Source of the DNA: Saksenaea vasiformis B4078
Lineage: Eukaryota > Mucoromycota > Mucoromycetes > Mucorales > Saksenaeaceae
DNA: 20,833 nucleotides
Assembly: GCA_000697055.1 (NCBI GenBank)
Contig: JNDT01001123.1
Coordinates: forward strand, 1-20,833
Direction of reading: 5' to 3'
In this document: in pieces, positions 1-11,200 of the stretch
How the letters are laid out: every line of letters starts with the position of its first letter
Position numbering within the stretch: position 1 is the first letter of the stretch
The notes under the pieces: model-generated
The model's database searches: none
Told to the model about the DNA's origin: nothing
Seen by the model: the letters and a program-made list of their open reading frames with translations, nothing else
Made by a program: the position numbers and the translations under genes

Positions 1-283
1 CCAAAGGGGCAAAACGATCGTGACGGATCGAGCGTTCAATGAGACGTAATGATCGTTCTCTAAGCTTTCTCGGTCTTCCCGTTCTAGGTTTCGACGCGGT
101 AGTTCCAGTTTCATTGAATCTTTTTACTATTTTTTGGACCGTAGATCGATCCAGTCCCCTGGACTTAGCGATTGTGCCATACGACATTCCAGCCTCCCTC
201 ATGCCCACGATGCTCGCACGCTCTTCCACTGAAATTTCAGTATTTGGTTTGCGAGTGTTGTTAGAGATATCCTGAAGAGGCAT
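1..283 (-). CDS. Tc1/mariner-like transposase, N-terminal part (partial)
   Basis: Reading the minus strand from ATG at 283-281 gives 94 uninterrupted codons that run off the window. The peptide shows the paired-type helix-turn-helix DNA-binding region of Tc1 transposases: an EERASIVGMREAGMSYG helix, then RSTVQKIVKRF, then the GRPRK linker that joins the two HTH subdomains. In this family the region binds the terminal inverted repeats, and the DDE catalytic core that cuts and joins DNA follows it. The core would lie left of base 1 and cannot be judged. The visible part has no stop or frameshift, so the copy could be young. The plus-strand ORF over the same bases is a shadow of it. Confidence 0.75.
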   Translation of the reverse strand, partial: MPLQDISNNTRKPNTEISVEERASIVGMREAGMSYGTIAKSRGLDRSTVQKIVKRFNETGTTASKPRTGRPRKLRERSLRLIERSIRHDRFAPL

Positions 284-368
284 AGTAGCTAGTTTACGAG
301 AGAAGTGAGAAAAGTCGAGTGATATTCCTATCCTACGCGTTTTACACTCTGCGGAGTTTATTCAAGTG
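1..368 (-). mobile_element. Tc1/mariner-like DNA transposon, 5' end only (cut by window edge)
   Basis: The minus strand carries the N-terminal part of a Tc1-type transposase (1-283). To its right is a possible terminal inverted repeat that reads inward from a TA dinucleotide at 369-370. The sequence from 368 inward on the minus strand starts CACTTGAATAAACTCC. Tc1/mariner elements insert at TA and have the first codon shortly inside the TIR, so an edge about 85 bases before the ATG is reasonable. The matching left TIR lies outside the window, so the exact edge at 368 is a guess. A short inverted pair, TACACT/AGTGTA (349-370), also overlaps this end. Confidence 0.45.
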
Positions 369-370
369 TA

Positions 371-2060
371 GACAGACTTTCTTCTAGGAGTGTAGCATCA
401 TTTATTTGGTACATACGGGCTCACGAAAATCTAACTGTATAGCCGCTTCGACAGCAAGATACATGGACTTTAAATAGCTTACCAATGGTATACTGCCTTG
501 TCAACTCCAGAATACAACCTACAAGAAGCATCTGGCCATCGTGATGACAAGTATTACTGGTAGATTTTCAACGACGACATGACCAAATTAAAAAGTCCTT
601 AGACCGTATTTCCTTGCATACATGATACTGCCCTTACAAGCCTGTCGACATCTCGGGCGTTTCGTATATCTTTTGTAGAGGACCACCACGAAAGAGCATA
701 CGCCTAGGATAGTTGAGGGCATGAAGGACACCATTTACGAACTACGTGAAGAAGCTGGACGTATTTCAGTAAAAGGTACACTAAGGAGCATTCTTATATA
801 GGGGCTGCAACTGAGCATCTCATCAGGCGAATTTTATGCAAAACCACTCAATATCTTGCAGCGTATCCATCATTTAAACAACCTCTCAAGTCTGAGAGTA
901 TCTGTTACACGAGATGTTGTACTATTACAAGAATATGGTTTACTGTTATTTGTAGTCTGTCACTCGATCGGTCTCGCCCTTTTGGAACGCTCCATCCCCC
1001 AAAGTCTGCAACTTCCAATCTCCACCACTTGTGGTAATCCAGTGGCAGAACAACATTAAGTTCTGTGGATTTTCATAACCAGAGAACAGTATTCATGTCG
1101 AGAAACGGTTGACTTTGAACGAGCTGCAGCGTCTCCAGTAAATCCCTTATGCGTTTCCGGCGAAGGACTAGCAGAATACAAGTTATTGGCGTATGTCATT
1201 TGTTTGTCAAGAAATGACTGTATTTGTCAAAGAATATAGACTTTCGTATTGATTATTTGTTTCTCCTTACCTTGATGTCTATTAAAAGAGAAGAGTTAAA
1301 AAAAATGAAGAAGCTAATCTTGGTATAACTTCATGTTCATTCGTTCGATTCATGGCGCTTGCGCATAGAATCGCCATTGGTAGTGGCGATGTCATTTACA
1401 TTCGGCAGCATTGTTTTGAAGCGCTGAAAGAGTCAGTTGATCTAGTTGCTCTCCAAACAAAAGAAGGCCTCTTTTTCTTTCTTTGTCTTCATATATATCA
1501 GTGCGGTACGCTAGCACTGGAATTTGTTTGCTAGAGAACAATTTTGTTACATAATGACAACACGTTGCATTAGGGACGCTAATGTGTACTACCATTTGCA
1601 CAAATTGACTACTGCGCCGGAATAGTAAATATTTGGAGCTATGCAGCCAGTTTATCTTCTTCTTTTTTTGTAAGAAAGAGAGATGAAGCAGGAATATAGT
1701 TTATGTATTTATCCATTGGTACGTTGTGATTTGGAGTAGTCTTTGGTATCCTGAAAGTCTTCTTTATTCTGTCAAAGAGGATAAGACACGTAACTGGTCT
1801 CTTGTAAATGGCACGTGTCCAAATGATGTAGTACTTAATACAACCAAGGTACGTAGCCACTCAGGTTACCTTGTGCAGCATTTAGATAGTCGCCGGCTTG
1901 TTCCGAACCGTAGAAATCAGAGATACATGCTGATCTGATAACTGAGAACCAAAAAATCACAGAGACAGAGAGAATGAGAATACGAGAAGATGAGGGTAAA
2001 AAAATGAATGAGCCTGCGGTGTTTTCTGATCGTCTTTTTGAAGGTTGAACTCTCTTTAAT
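371..2060. other. Gene-poor stretch, nothing recognised
   Basis: This is about 1.7 kb of moderately A+T-rich DNA between the transposon fragment and the ankyrin-like gene. Only short overlapping ORFs under 75 codons occur (for example 1352-1534 and 1726-1938). None has a recognisable domain, a consistent splice pattern or a poly(A) signal in the right place. No tRNA-like fold or clear repeat was found by eye. Confidence 0.5.
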
Positions 2061-2066
2061 AAAGTT

Positions 2067-2072
2067 TATAAA
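2067..2072 (+). promoter_or_regulatory. Possible TATA box of the ankyrin-like gene
   Basis: TATAAA lies about 155 bases before the preferred ATG at 2225. It overlaps an earlier in-frame ATG (2072). If it works as a TATA box, transcription starts to the right of that ATG, which rules the ATG out as the start codon. The element is visible; its use is inferred. Confidence 0.35.
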
Positions 2073-2224
2073 TGACCCATCTAAATCGAGGAACGGCTAT
2101 GATTGATATGAATGAAACAAGGGGCAGACACGTAGGTAACTCTGTAAGTCCAACTTATTTGACAGTGACATCGCGTCTTACTTTCTCTTCATGTCCATTA
2201 CTCTCTGAAATGTCCATTGCCACC

Positions 2225-3445
2225 ATGACCATTCAAACAGCCAACAAGTCCTCGTGTACCAACAAGGTGTGGCGTCTCTTTTGGTATCTATTTCATCATG
2301 CAAAGGATCAAAAGACCATTGTTCGCAGCCTACATCAGTGGATAGAGGTATGTCTTGTACAAAAAAAAAAGACGTTTTCATTAATTTCCTGTCGCTAGTC
2401 GATTCCATCTGCTAAATTAAACCATATGCAGCGTGGACAGTCATTGATGCATTTGGTTGCCTGTAGCGGCGAGATGGATTTGCTGAGGCATATGATTGAA
2501 CGTGGAGGGAGAATGGATTCGTTAAATAGAGCTGGGCTATCACCAAGAGATATAATGATGATTCAACATCGATGCAGGCCTATCGGATTGGATCGCCACC
2601 TGATGGCCAAAGCGTACCTGTTTTTAAGAATTACGCAGATGCATGTGGACCTTGCCGATCGGCATCCGGCACAGCAGTCAATCCAAATCGCTACGCGTAC
2701 GAGGACGTTGCGGAGGGAACGACGGTCCGTCAGTAATAACATTGAACTTCTCAGAGAAAGAGTCAGGACCATTAGTAGGAACAATGATATCGCATTTGGA
2801 CGTCGTTATAATAGACCCCGCAACCACTCTGGTTCATTGAGGGAGATTATGCAAAAATATGGCATGGAACCTACTCAGTCAGCGTCAAGGCAAGAGTCAG
2901 TCAAGAAAGTCAGGTTTGAGGAGGTTGTAGTAGTCCACCCAGCAGCAAAGTGCAACGACGTTCCAGAAAAGGCGAATACCCATGTGCCAGATACCCACAA
3001 ACAGGAACAGCAGCGCCACATCCCAAGAAGACGAGAAACACCCAAGAAAGACCCTCTTGCAGATGACTGTGCCCAGCAGTGCGGCCGGATATTTTCATTG
3101 CTCCGGCAAAGAATGTTTACGCGCTGGTTCAGGTGGTGGTACTGTCGACGAAAACCTAAGCAGAATTCCCAGATAGATGCGATTGATTACCCGAAGCCGC
3201 CTGTTTTCCCAACGAAAAACTCATCTAGAAACGTACACCCTGAACCTTATCAAACATCTACCATTGTGAAAATCAATTGTCATGCCGGTCCAACAACAGC
3301 TCCAACCATAACAGATCAATCTGCGATTTATGATTCTTCATCCGAACTATCGCGTGTCCTTGGAAATGTACGACAACAACAGTTTGATGCTCTCATGGCC
3401 CAAGCAAAAACGTTCCGCGAACGTGACATGGGCATAGATTCGTGA
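2225..3445 (+). CDS. Ankyrin-like repeat protein of unknown function, two exons
   Basis: Join 2225-2347 and 2432-3445, giving 378 residues. The 84-nt intron starts GTATGT and ends ATGCAG, and it is phase 0. The start at 2225 sits in a near-ideal context (GCCACCATGA); in-frame ATGs at 2072 and 2210 are possible but less likely. Residues about 42-75 resemble one ankyrin unit (GQSLMHLVACSGEMDLLRHM then a G-L-S-P-R-D turn), so the N-terminus may be a protein-binding surface. Residues about 95-245 are rich in Arg, Lys, Gln and Ser and probably disordered. A striking basic-aromatic patch (MFTRWFRWWYCRRK) lies at about 269-282. The C-terminus ends in a likely helix. AATAAA follows the stop by about 20 bases. 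I do not recognise a family beyond the ankyrin unit, and no neighbour hints at a function. Gene existence is well supported; function is not. Confidence 0.7.
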
Positions 3446-3464
3446 TCCCTACATCCTTTACAAA

Positions 3465-3470
3465 AATAAA
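3465..3470 (+). terminator. Poly(A) signal of the ankyrin-like gene
   Basis: A canonical AATAAA begins 20 bases after the stop codon of the ankyrin-like gene, consistent with a short 3' UTR. Confidence 0.5.
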
Positions 3471-5285
3471 CTGAGGAATGGATATAACACAAAATTTGGA
3501 TCCACCATCAATCATCACACACTGCATACTATGTAATACAAAGATAATGATCACCCTGGAGAGGAAATACTAGTTCTGGATAGACCGCAAAACAACTTCC
3601 TCAAGCAACTCTGTCGTGCTTTCCTTATTGAACTGATATTCCTACTTGAGACTACCTCATTTCACTGCAAACTTCCAGGAAATAGGCAAGGCAGGGATTT
3701 CTAGATATTGTAAAACAAGCGATGAAATTTTGCCATCAAAGACTCTGTAGTGAAAGGAGTTGGAAAGTCACAAATAATTAACTGCATCCCTTGCCAGCTT
3801 ACGGTACAAAGCAATATGACTAGCGTTAGGAGGTTCGTCATGCATAATACTGTATGGCGGCGATAAATCCTGTATTCCGGCCGATTTCATTGTGCTGATG
3901 CCGCGACAGAGGTTGCATCAAGCAATTCTATAACTCGACACCATTTCGTATGCATTGGATTATTTATTATTATTATTTTTTTTCGACGTAACTTTTGTTT
4001 GCTATGGCAAATCTGCTGGTCTCTCTCACCCAGTCTTTGAATACGGTACCTGATTCAGCATCACCCTGAAATGTGTAACGCTTCCTTGTAGCTTTGCTAT
4101 CCTACTACACAATCTGAATGGAAATCATGTTACTACATTCAAAGACGAATGATCAGAACATTCTTCTTTTCATTGTCTCCACACTCGATGAGCAAGTACC
4201 AAGTGGGGTTAAATTTTTTTGTAGTCCGCCAATGAAGTAATTGAGTGAGTGCATTCCCAAACGGCCACTTTACAGATAAAGATTGATACCGTCAAAATAC
4301 TTTTGCACTTGAAAAAGAAAAAAAAGCTCTCCCTAGTGCAATCTTCATAATCAATCCAAATGTGACAAGAGAGACAGTGACCTTTTCTTCTTTATTACAA
4401 ATCAAAGAAACGCAGAGCTCGTGCTACTTTCTCCACATGCCCTTCAAAAACAGAATTATCGATCTTCCTATAGCTGTTGGCATCCGTTATCCCTTACCCT
4501 TATTGAAACAACCGTTGTTTCGAGAATTAGCATGAATCAGCCCAAAATGCCATTACGAATACCCGCTGCTAATATTGACTTATTCGTACAAATTTGTTCT
4601 TCCTTAAGGCACCAAATGTCGTTTCACAAACAGCCATCGGAAATAAAAATGAACACTTAATGATCCTAAAACGTACGCCAATAATGTAAACTAACCATCA
4701 CATGTTTGATCCATCGACCCGATAAACATAGGGCGATACTTCGAGAAACCCACAAACAGCAAAACGTTCTAATAGAGAATATGAAGAAGGACTAGTTTCT
4801 CTTTGAAAGTAACGATTATGCGGAAGATCACATGAAAAAAATATCCGTATTTTCTCAATAGATAGGAATCAATCTCCGGATGGTCAACGTATCGATGGAT
4901 ATACAATAGAAGAAAACTTTTTCGTATATTACAATACGACGCAAATAGTAACAACATAATTCATCAAAAACATTTACCCATTTTCGGAGACATGGTTATC
5001 TAAGGAAAGTACGGTGGGAATGCAGGGAGATATACACTAAAGATGGTCTATCAAATCCTTGAAGTTTGATTTTCTCATATCAGAGAGCGCTAACATAGTA
5101 CCCGATCCTATTATCTTGTTGTTCAGATTGGTCTCATTCGGCGATTGTAATTTTCGTGGATATGGAGCATACCGTCACAGTGCTTATCTGTTTCTGCTCA
5201 GGTGGATGTTTATTCTATTAAAGTGTCAACGATGTGTGTTATTATTATTTGCATTTGTAAGCTTTCCTTGGCTAAATGATTCTAG
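3471..5285. other. Gene-poor stretch, nothing firmly recognised
   Basis: This stretch has only short ORFs with stops in all frames and scattered T- or A-runs (for example around 3970-3980 and 4316-4325). A frame at 5059-5295 is open but has no recognisable domain. It might be linked to the fragment that follows, but no splice pattern joins them convincingly. Confidence 0.4.
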
Positions 5286-5445
5286 CTATGTTTAAGAGAA
5301 GTAGCACAGTATAAAGCGATCGAGGATGTAAAAAATCACACCGTGCAGAGGGCGCAGCTGGTGGAACAGTTAAGGGAAATGGTTCCTCTTAACTTGGGAC
5401 AATTTATTTTGGATAAGCTTTGTACTTGTAATAATTGCAATTGAT
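5286..5445 (+). pseudogene. Short coding-like fragment, possible last exon or gene relic
   Basis: After a possible 3' splice site (ATTCTAG ending at 5285), one frame stays open for 53 codons to TGA at 5443-5445. An AATAAA follows at about 5491. The peptide has the make-up of a helical protein (EVAQYKAIEDVKNH, then QRAQLVEQLREMVPLNLGQF) and ends in a small Cys-Asn tail. The residue mix and codons look coding rather than random, but there is no start codon in frame, and I could not build a convincing upstream exon from plausible donor sites (5223, 5234, 5256). It could be the last exon of a small gene, a decayed gene or transposon, or chance. Confidence 0.22.
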
Positions 5446-7300
5446 GCTTAGTCTAAAGCCAAGATCAATTATTTGCAAACAGAAAATTACAATAAAGTTG
5501 TTCGGAGAATTCGTGGATCATGTTGCTACTGAACAAAGTCAAAGATTGGTATTGAATGTTTAGTCATGCTGAGGATCTGCAAACTAGAGTCTCCTTATTT
5601 TTCTAAATCAGAAAGAGAACTACAGGTATTCTGATTATGCGTAGTTGTAAAAAAGTTCCAACGTACAGAGAGAAGTCCGCTGCATGATTACCCTCATTGG
5701 CCAATTAAATCATTACTTCACGTTTTGGGTGAAAACGGGCCTGCTCCTACCGTCATTACGAAACAATAACCCTGTGCTCATCTTGCAATGGGAACCACGT
5801 TGTTGGAATGAGAAACACTCATCATGTAGTACTTGCGACATGCCAAGCATTATTGAACTTCTGGCAATGCGGCATGCAACTGTGATGCAGAAAAAAAAGA
5901 GGAATTAGTAAGGATAGAAGCGCGTTGTTTGGTAGGTCCGTTTCTTCAAACAATTCATATTCTCTATGTTCCACAAACCCGATCCATATTATAAAGAGGG
6001 CGGGAATGCTGTTCCATAAAGAACAGCTACTCCACTTCCCCAACGAAAAGGTACAGTGGCGAACCCTTTTTTTTTTAACAGCGTAGCACTCTTGCATTTG
6101 TAAAAGTAAGGTTCATGAACTTTATGTTGGCCAATACAAGAATAATTTGCTGGTGGAGAAATTACTTTTTGGGAAGCGAGTACACTGAGCATACACGGCT
6201 AGGGTGTATGGCTAATTTGGCTACGGATCACGACTATTTTTTTTTATATCACCGTGCTTATTGATTGACTGGTTAGCTTTTACAGAAGTGAAGCAAGAGC
6301 ACCGGATAGGTGTTACTGCAGGAACAATAGCGACCGAACTTTCCACAGTACAACTACAAGTCAGTTTCTATCAAGTGACTTTTTTCCCAAGTATGTCAAA
6401 CCGGATCTTGACATGTACTTTTTCTTTTTTCAAGACTGGATCTCCAAATTAGCAACCATTATTCAACTTCGCCTTCTTTCCAATGATACTAGATCAGCGT
6501 CTACTTGATCATGTTTTTTTCTTTTTTCCATTGATTCTATTATGACTGCATCCAACGTATTCATACAATGTTATAAAAGTAAAACCTGCATTAGCACAGA
6601 GCAGCCAGACGCACGGGTCAGATAACCTTAAGCACATAGTGTACTTTTGATTGTAGTAGTGAATCTGATCATATGCTTAATTTCTAAACAAATTATGTGC
6701 TCGGTGTGGCAAAGCATTCAGCATTCCGGCGGACACTTATGTTTTGTCCTCGAGGATTTTTTAATTTCATACTTATGCATGGATTTGGTTTGAGTACATC
6801 TTCATCGCTGGTTTCCCCTGTTGGACACTACCCATTTATCCAAGATGGAAGGACCTAGACCGGTATATAAGTATTCATTCCCTCTTTCGATCCAACTGTC
6901 GTACAAAAGCCCCAAAAGAAACCTGGCCAGGTGTCCCCCATGGCACGACGTACAAAGTTAGCCACTTAAAAGATTGAATTGGCGATCATGCAAGAAAGGC
7001 AACTGTGCCCGATTTTCATCGTCCGTCTACTCCAAACACCGCCACTTTTGTTGCATCAGAACGCGTGTGAAAAATAAATAAGTGCAATTTTCTAAATACT
7101 TACTTTACACCAGATGCACTTACCTGTGGTTAGTGTTACATCAGTAGTTAGTCCGGTGGATTCTGATTTAGGCTAGTGTATCAACGTGAAGTGCAGGAGG
7201 ATAGACCTTTAACCTTGATAACAGGGAAACCATGCGTATAAGGTTCCGAAGACTGGTGATGGGGGGTTATTTCTTGAACTTTGTCAATGATTTGACATAA
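5446..7300. other. Gene-poor stretch, nothing recognised
   Basis: Short overlapping ORFs occur on both strands (5684-5908 plus, 5822-6097 minus, 5989-6192 minus, 6261-6452 plus) with no domain, splice structure or poly(A) signal that would support one over another. Poly(T) and poly(A) runs occur at about 6066-6078 and 6237-6246. No RNA gene or clear repeat was seen. Confidence 0.45.
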
Positions 7301-7707
7301 AATAACAGAAGATCAGGAAATCGATCAAAGGGGAAAAAAGTAGGGAAGAGGGGTGGAGAAAGTTGGCATCAACGAAAGCAAAGCATGTCCAGCAACGGAT
7401 CAACGTTCGGGTCCAAAATTCTTAGTAAAGTAGCCCTCTTTGTGACCAGGTGGTAAACCTTCGGCATGCTTAATTTTGCCATGCCAAAAAATTTGCCATA
7501 GAAAACGAAGAAGAAGGATAAGCGCTAGGACGGGTCAAGCTAGGGGATTGGGCGTGACGATGGCTGCAGCACAGCGTTCTAAGTCGCAGGGGGGAGCCGC
7601 AAGGCAAGGGGACCAGTAAGACACAACCGAACTTTGAAGGGAATGCTTCACGTTTGCAGCACAAAATATATCGATCGACGTCAAATAAGATAACTAGGAA
7701 CTGAGGG

Positions 7708-7715
7708 TGACGTCA
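7708..7715. promoter_or_regulatory. CRE palindrome TGACGTCA upstream of the pump gene
   Basis: An exact eight-base ATF/CREB-type palindrome about 580 bases before the ATG. A near copy (CGACGTCA) lies at 7676-7683. Binding is inferred from the motif alone. Confidence 0.4.
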
Positions 7716-7815
7716 AACCGGTGATACCATAAGTAAGAACAAGGTACAACAGCTCATGGATATTCCCGGGAGTACGTACTACAAAAAAAAATTGAGAGAT
7801 AGGTAGAACGAAATA

Positions 7816-7843
7816 CAGCCAGCCAGCCAGACAGACAGACAGA
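7816..7843 (+). repeat. Tetranucleotide microsatellite (CAGC)n then (CAGA)n
   Basis: About three to four units of CAGC/CCAG pass directly into three to four units of CAGA. It lies in the pump promoter, just before the last AGGGG box. Copy number is likely to vary between strains. Confidence 0.7.
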
Positions 7844-8146
7844 GGCGTGGCGGGCAGGGGTTGGGAGCCCTACTCGGGTATGTTTGAGTCCCATTTTTTT
7901 TATTCACTTTATGCCTATAACAAATCATATCGTTCTATTTGCTTGATGACATGCATTATACATGATATTGTAAATTTCCACGGGTTAGTAAGTCTTTACT
8001 GCATTTGGGATGGTATTACTGCATCTCCAGCGCCCGTGCTGGGCAGAAATACCAGTGTGAGGAAGAAAAAAAAAGGCTGTAACCTGAATTTATTTTTGAT
8101 CTCCTCTCATTTATTTAAGCGTGGATCGTCAACTTGCCTCCTTTTT

Positions 8147-8159
8147 TATATATATATAT
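8147..8159 (+). promoter_or_regulatory. TATA region of the H+-ATPase gene
   Basis: A run of alternating TA lies about 140 bases before the ATG and is followed by an 80-base C/T-rich tract. Such C/T tracts precede highly expressed fungal genes, so transcription probably begins inside or just after it. Confidence 0.5.
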
Positions 8160-8296
8160 CTTTTTTTTTGTCTTTTTATTCGTTTTTTTACGTATTTCTG
8201 TCTCTCTTTCTCTTTCTCTTTTTTTTCCCTTCCTTATTACAAGAGCAACTACCCGCTTTCTTCACTTGATCCTCACTCTCCAATTTCTCGTAAGCT

Positions 8297-11200
8297 ATGG
8301 CCGAGAAAACGGAAACCATCGAGATTGTTGGCGAGACAACCGTCGTCGAGACGACAACTACAACAAAAACAACTACAGTCAGTGGTACGCTGACTAGTTT
8401 AACCGTTGAAGAACTTTATGATAAAGATAAATTTGATTTGTCGACGATGGAGCCCGGTGATGTCTTTCAACTCTTACAGTATGTTTAAACTGCTCCTTTT
8501 TTTTTTCTGTGCTTCAGTGCCCCTGAACCTTTTTTTTTTTTTGTGATCTGGATTTTCTTTTTTTTTTATTGTGTGTGTGTGTGTGTGTGTGTGTCTGTTG
8601 TGTCGCTCTAATCGGCGTTTAAATCGTATAGATCGAGTGCCGAGGGCCTAACATCCGAGGAAGCGGCGCGCCGTATCGAAAAATTCGGGCACAATAAGCT
8701 GGAGCAGAAGGAGGTGAATCCCATTCTGCAATTTTTGGGTTTTATGTGGAATCCGCTATCATGGGTTATGGAGGCTGCAGCCATCGTCTCCATTGCCCTG
8801 TCCAATGGTGAAAACAGACCACCAGATTATCCCGATTTTATCGGTATTGTTTTGCTCTTGTTAGCAAACTCGATCATTGGTTTTATGGAAGAACGTCAGG
8901 CTGGCAATGCTGTAAAGGCTCTTATGGAATCATTGGCTCCAGAATGTAAAGTCAAACGTGATGGAGAATGGAAGACAATGGAAGCTGCAGAACTTGTGCC
9001 TGGCGACGTCATTAATATCAAGCTCGGCGATGTGGTTCCTGCGGATGGCCGCCTTATTTCCGTATGTTTTCTTTTTTCTTTCCCTAGGTTCTTTTGTACT
9101 CACATGACCAAAACCTTTTTCTCTCTCTCTCTCTCTCTATTAGGCTCATGGTCAAGTGTCGATTGATCAAGCTGCTTTAACGGGTGAATCGTTGCCAGTG
9201 GGCAAAGAAGCCGGCGACGAAATCTTCTCAGGTTCGACCGTTAAGCAGGGCGAGGCCGAAGCAATTATCATTGGAACAGGTGTCAACACCTTCTTCGGTC
9301 GTGCCGCCAAGTTGGTGGGTGAGGCCGGTGATGATGTCGGTCATTTGCAGACCATTCTGGCAAAGATCGGTAACTTCTGTTTGTGTTCCATCGGTATCTT
9401 TATTGTTCTGGAAATTTTGATCATGTATGCCGCTTTCCGCTACACTTACCGTCGTGGTATCGATAACCTTTTGGTCTTGCTCATTGGTGGTATCCCTATT
9501 GCCATGCCCACGGTGTTGTCCGTTACCCTGGCCATTGGTGCAAAACAATTGGCTGAACACAAAGCCATTGTTACCCGTATTACCGCTATTGAAGAAATGG
9601 CCGCCGTCACTATTCTCTGCTCCGACAAGACGGGTACCTTGACCTTGAACAAATTGATCGTCGACAAGCCCACCATCAAAACCTATGCAGACTTTAACGG
9701 CGATGATATCATTTTGCTCTCAGCCTATGCTTCACGTACCGAAAACCAGGATGCCATTGACTTCTGTATCGTCAACTCGTTGCCCGACCCCAAGTTGGCT
9801 CGCGAAGGCATTACCGAAATGGAGTTCAAGCCCTTCAACCCTGTGGTCAAACGTACAGAGATCACTTACCGTCGCGCATCCGATGGCGTTGTGTGCCGCG
9901 TCACCAAGGGTATGTCGCACACCATCCTGGACCTCTGTACCCGTGACAAGACAGACGAACAGATCAGACTCTTGAACGAGGATGTCGACGAGTTTGCTCG
10001 CCGTGGTCTGCGTGCCTTGGCTGTCGCTGTCGACGAAGTGCCTAGCGGTGAAGTGGACGGTGAGGGCAAGGGTTTCCGGTTAGTCGGACTTCTTCCCATC
10101 TATGATCCTCCCCGCTCGGATACGAAAGAAACCATTGATCGTGCCATTGCTTTGGGTGTCCAGGTCAAGATGATTACAGGTGATCAGCTTGCCATTGCCA
10201 AGGAAACGGGTCGTCGACTGGGTATGGGAGACAATATGTTCCTCTCAAAGACATTAAAGGATGGACCCCCTGCCGGCTCCGGCTATGCTGATATTGACGA
10301 ATTGGTGCTGCAGTCCGACGGTTTCGCCGGTGTTTACCCCGAACACAAGTATGAGATTGTCGAACGCCTTCAGGCGATGGGCCATATGACCGCCATGACG
10401 GGTGACGGTGTGAACGATGCCCCTGCTCTTTCCAAAGCCAACGTTGGTGTTGCTGTTGCTGACGCATCGGATGCTGCCCGTTCTGCTGCCGATATCGTGT
10501 TGACCGAACCTGGTTTGTCTGTTATTGTTGAGGCCATTATTGGTTCCCGCCAGATTTTCCAGCGTATGCGTAACTACTCTATCTACACTTGTTCTGTCAC
10601 CATTCGTGTTGTCGTTGGTTTCGCTATCTTGTGTTTCGCGTTCCGATTTGATTTCCCACCTTTCATGGTGCTGATTCTTGCCATTCTCAACGATGGTACA
10701 ATCATGACTATTTCTACAGATCGTGTCAAACCTTCACCCTATCCGGATGCCTGGAACTTGCGAGAGATTTTCTCTTATGCTATCGTGTACGGTCTCTATC
10801 TGACGGCATCGACCGTTGTGTTTTTCGCGGTGGTGTTCAAAACGACGTTTTTCAATGACAAATTTGGCGTTCAGTTGTATAGCGACGCCAATCACGAAAT
10901 TTATCATTCGATCATCTATCTTCAAGTATCGACGATTTCCCAGGCTTTGATCTTTGTGACCCGTTCTCGAGGATTTTTCTTCACAGAACGTCCCTCAGTG
11001 ATGCTAATGTGCGCGTTTGTTGTTGCACAGTTGGTTGCTACCTTTATCTCTGTGTACGCTGACTGGCCATTTACTGCGATGAAGGGATGTGGATGGTCAT
11101 GGGCGGGTATTGTGTGGATCTGGAACATTGTATGGTTTATTCCTTTGGATTTGATCAAGTTCGCTATGCAACGTCTTTTCGAACCAAAGAACACACTGCA

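Larger units (their letters stand above)
7301..8296 (+). promoter_or_regulatory. Promoter region of the H+-ATPase gene
   Basis: This is the kilobase before the pump's ATG. It holds six AGGGG pentamers on the plus strand (7328, 7348, 7542, 7588, 7607, 7856). There is a complete CRE palindrome TGACGTCA at 7708-7715, with a related CGACGTCA about 31 bases before it. A TA-repeat TATA region lies at 8147-8159, and a long C/T tract from about 8160 to 8240 marks the likely transcription start zone. AGGGG is the stress-response element bound by Msn2/4-type zinc fingers in yeast, and TGACGTCA is the ATF/CREB bZIP site. Whether the same factors act here is inference. ORFs in this stretch (7847-8269 and two near 8121-8397) are judged spurious. 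Confidence 0.45.

Noticed and set aside
39..275. Plus-strand ORF of 78 codons
   Set aside because: It is the antisense shadow of the Tc1 transposase N-terminus on the minus strand, which has a clear HTH.
2072..2224. Upstream in-frame ATG at 2072 as the start of the ankyrin-like gene
   Set aside because: The ATG overlaps a TATAAA and has poor context. The ATG at 2225 has a near-ideal context, and the extra N-terminus shows no domain.
5059..5295. ORF with a GDCNFRGYGAYRH segment, considered as an OTU-protease relic
   Set aside because: The resemblance to the OTU catalytic Cys region is a few residues only. The Asp-Gly-Asn-Cys order is not kept and the rest is hydrophobic low-complexity.
7847..8397. 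ORFs of 140, 90 and 87 codons before the pump gene
   Set aside because: They are made mostly of Phe/Leu/Ser runs from the C/T-rich leader and TA repeats, overlap each other in different frames, and the last two run into the pump's first exon in other frames.
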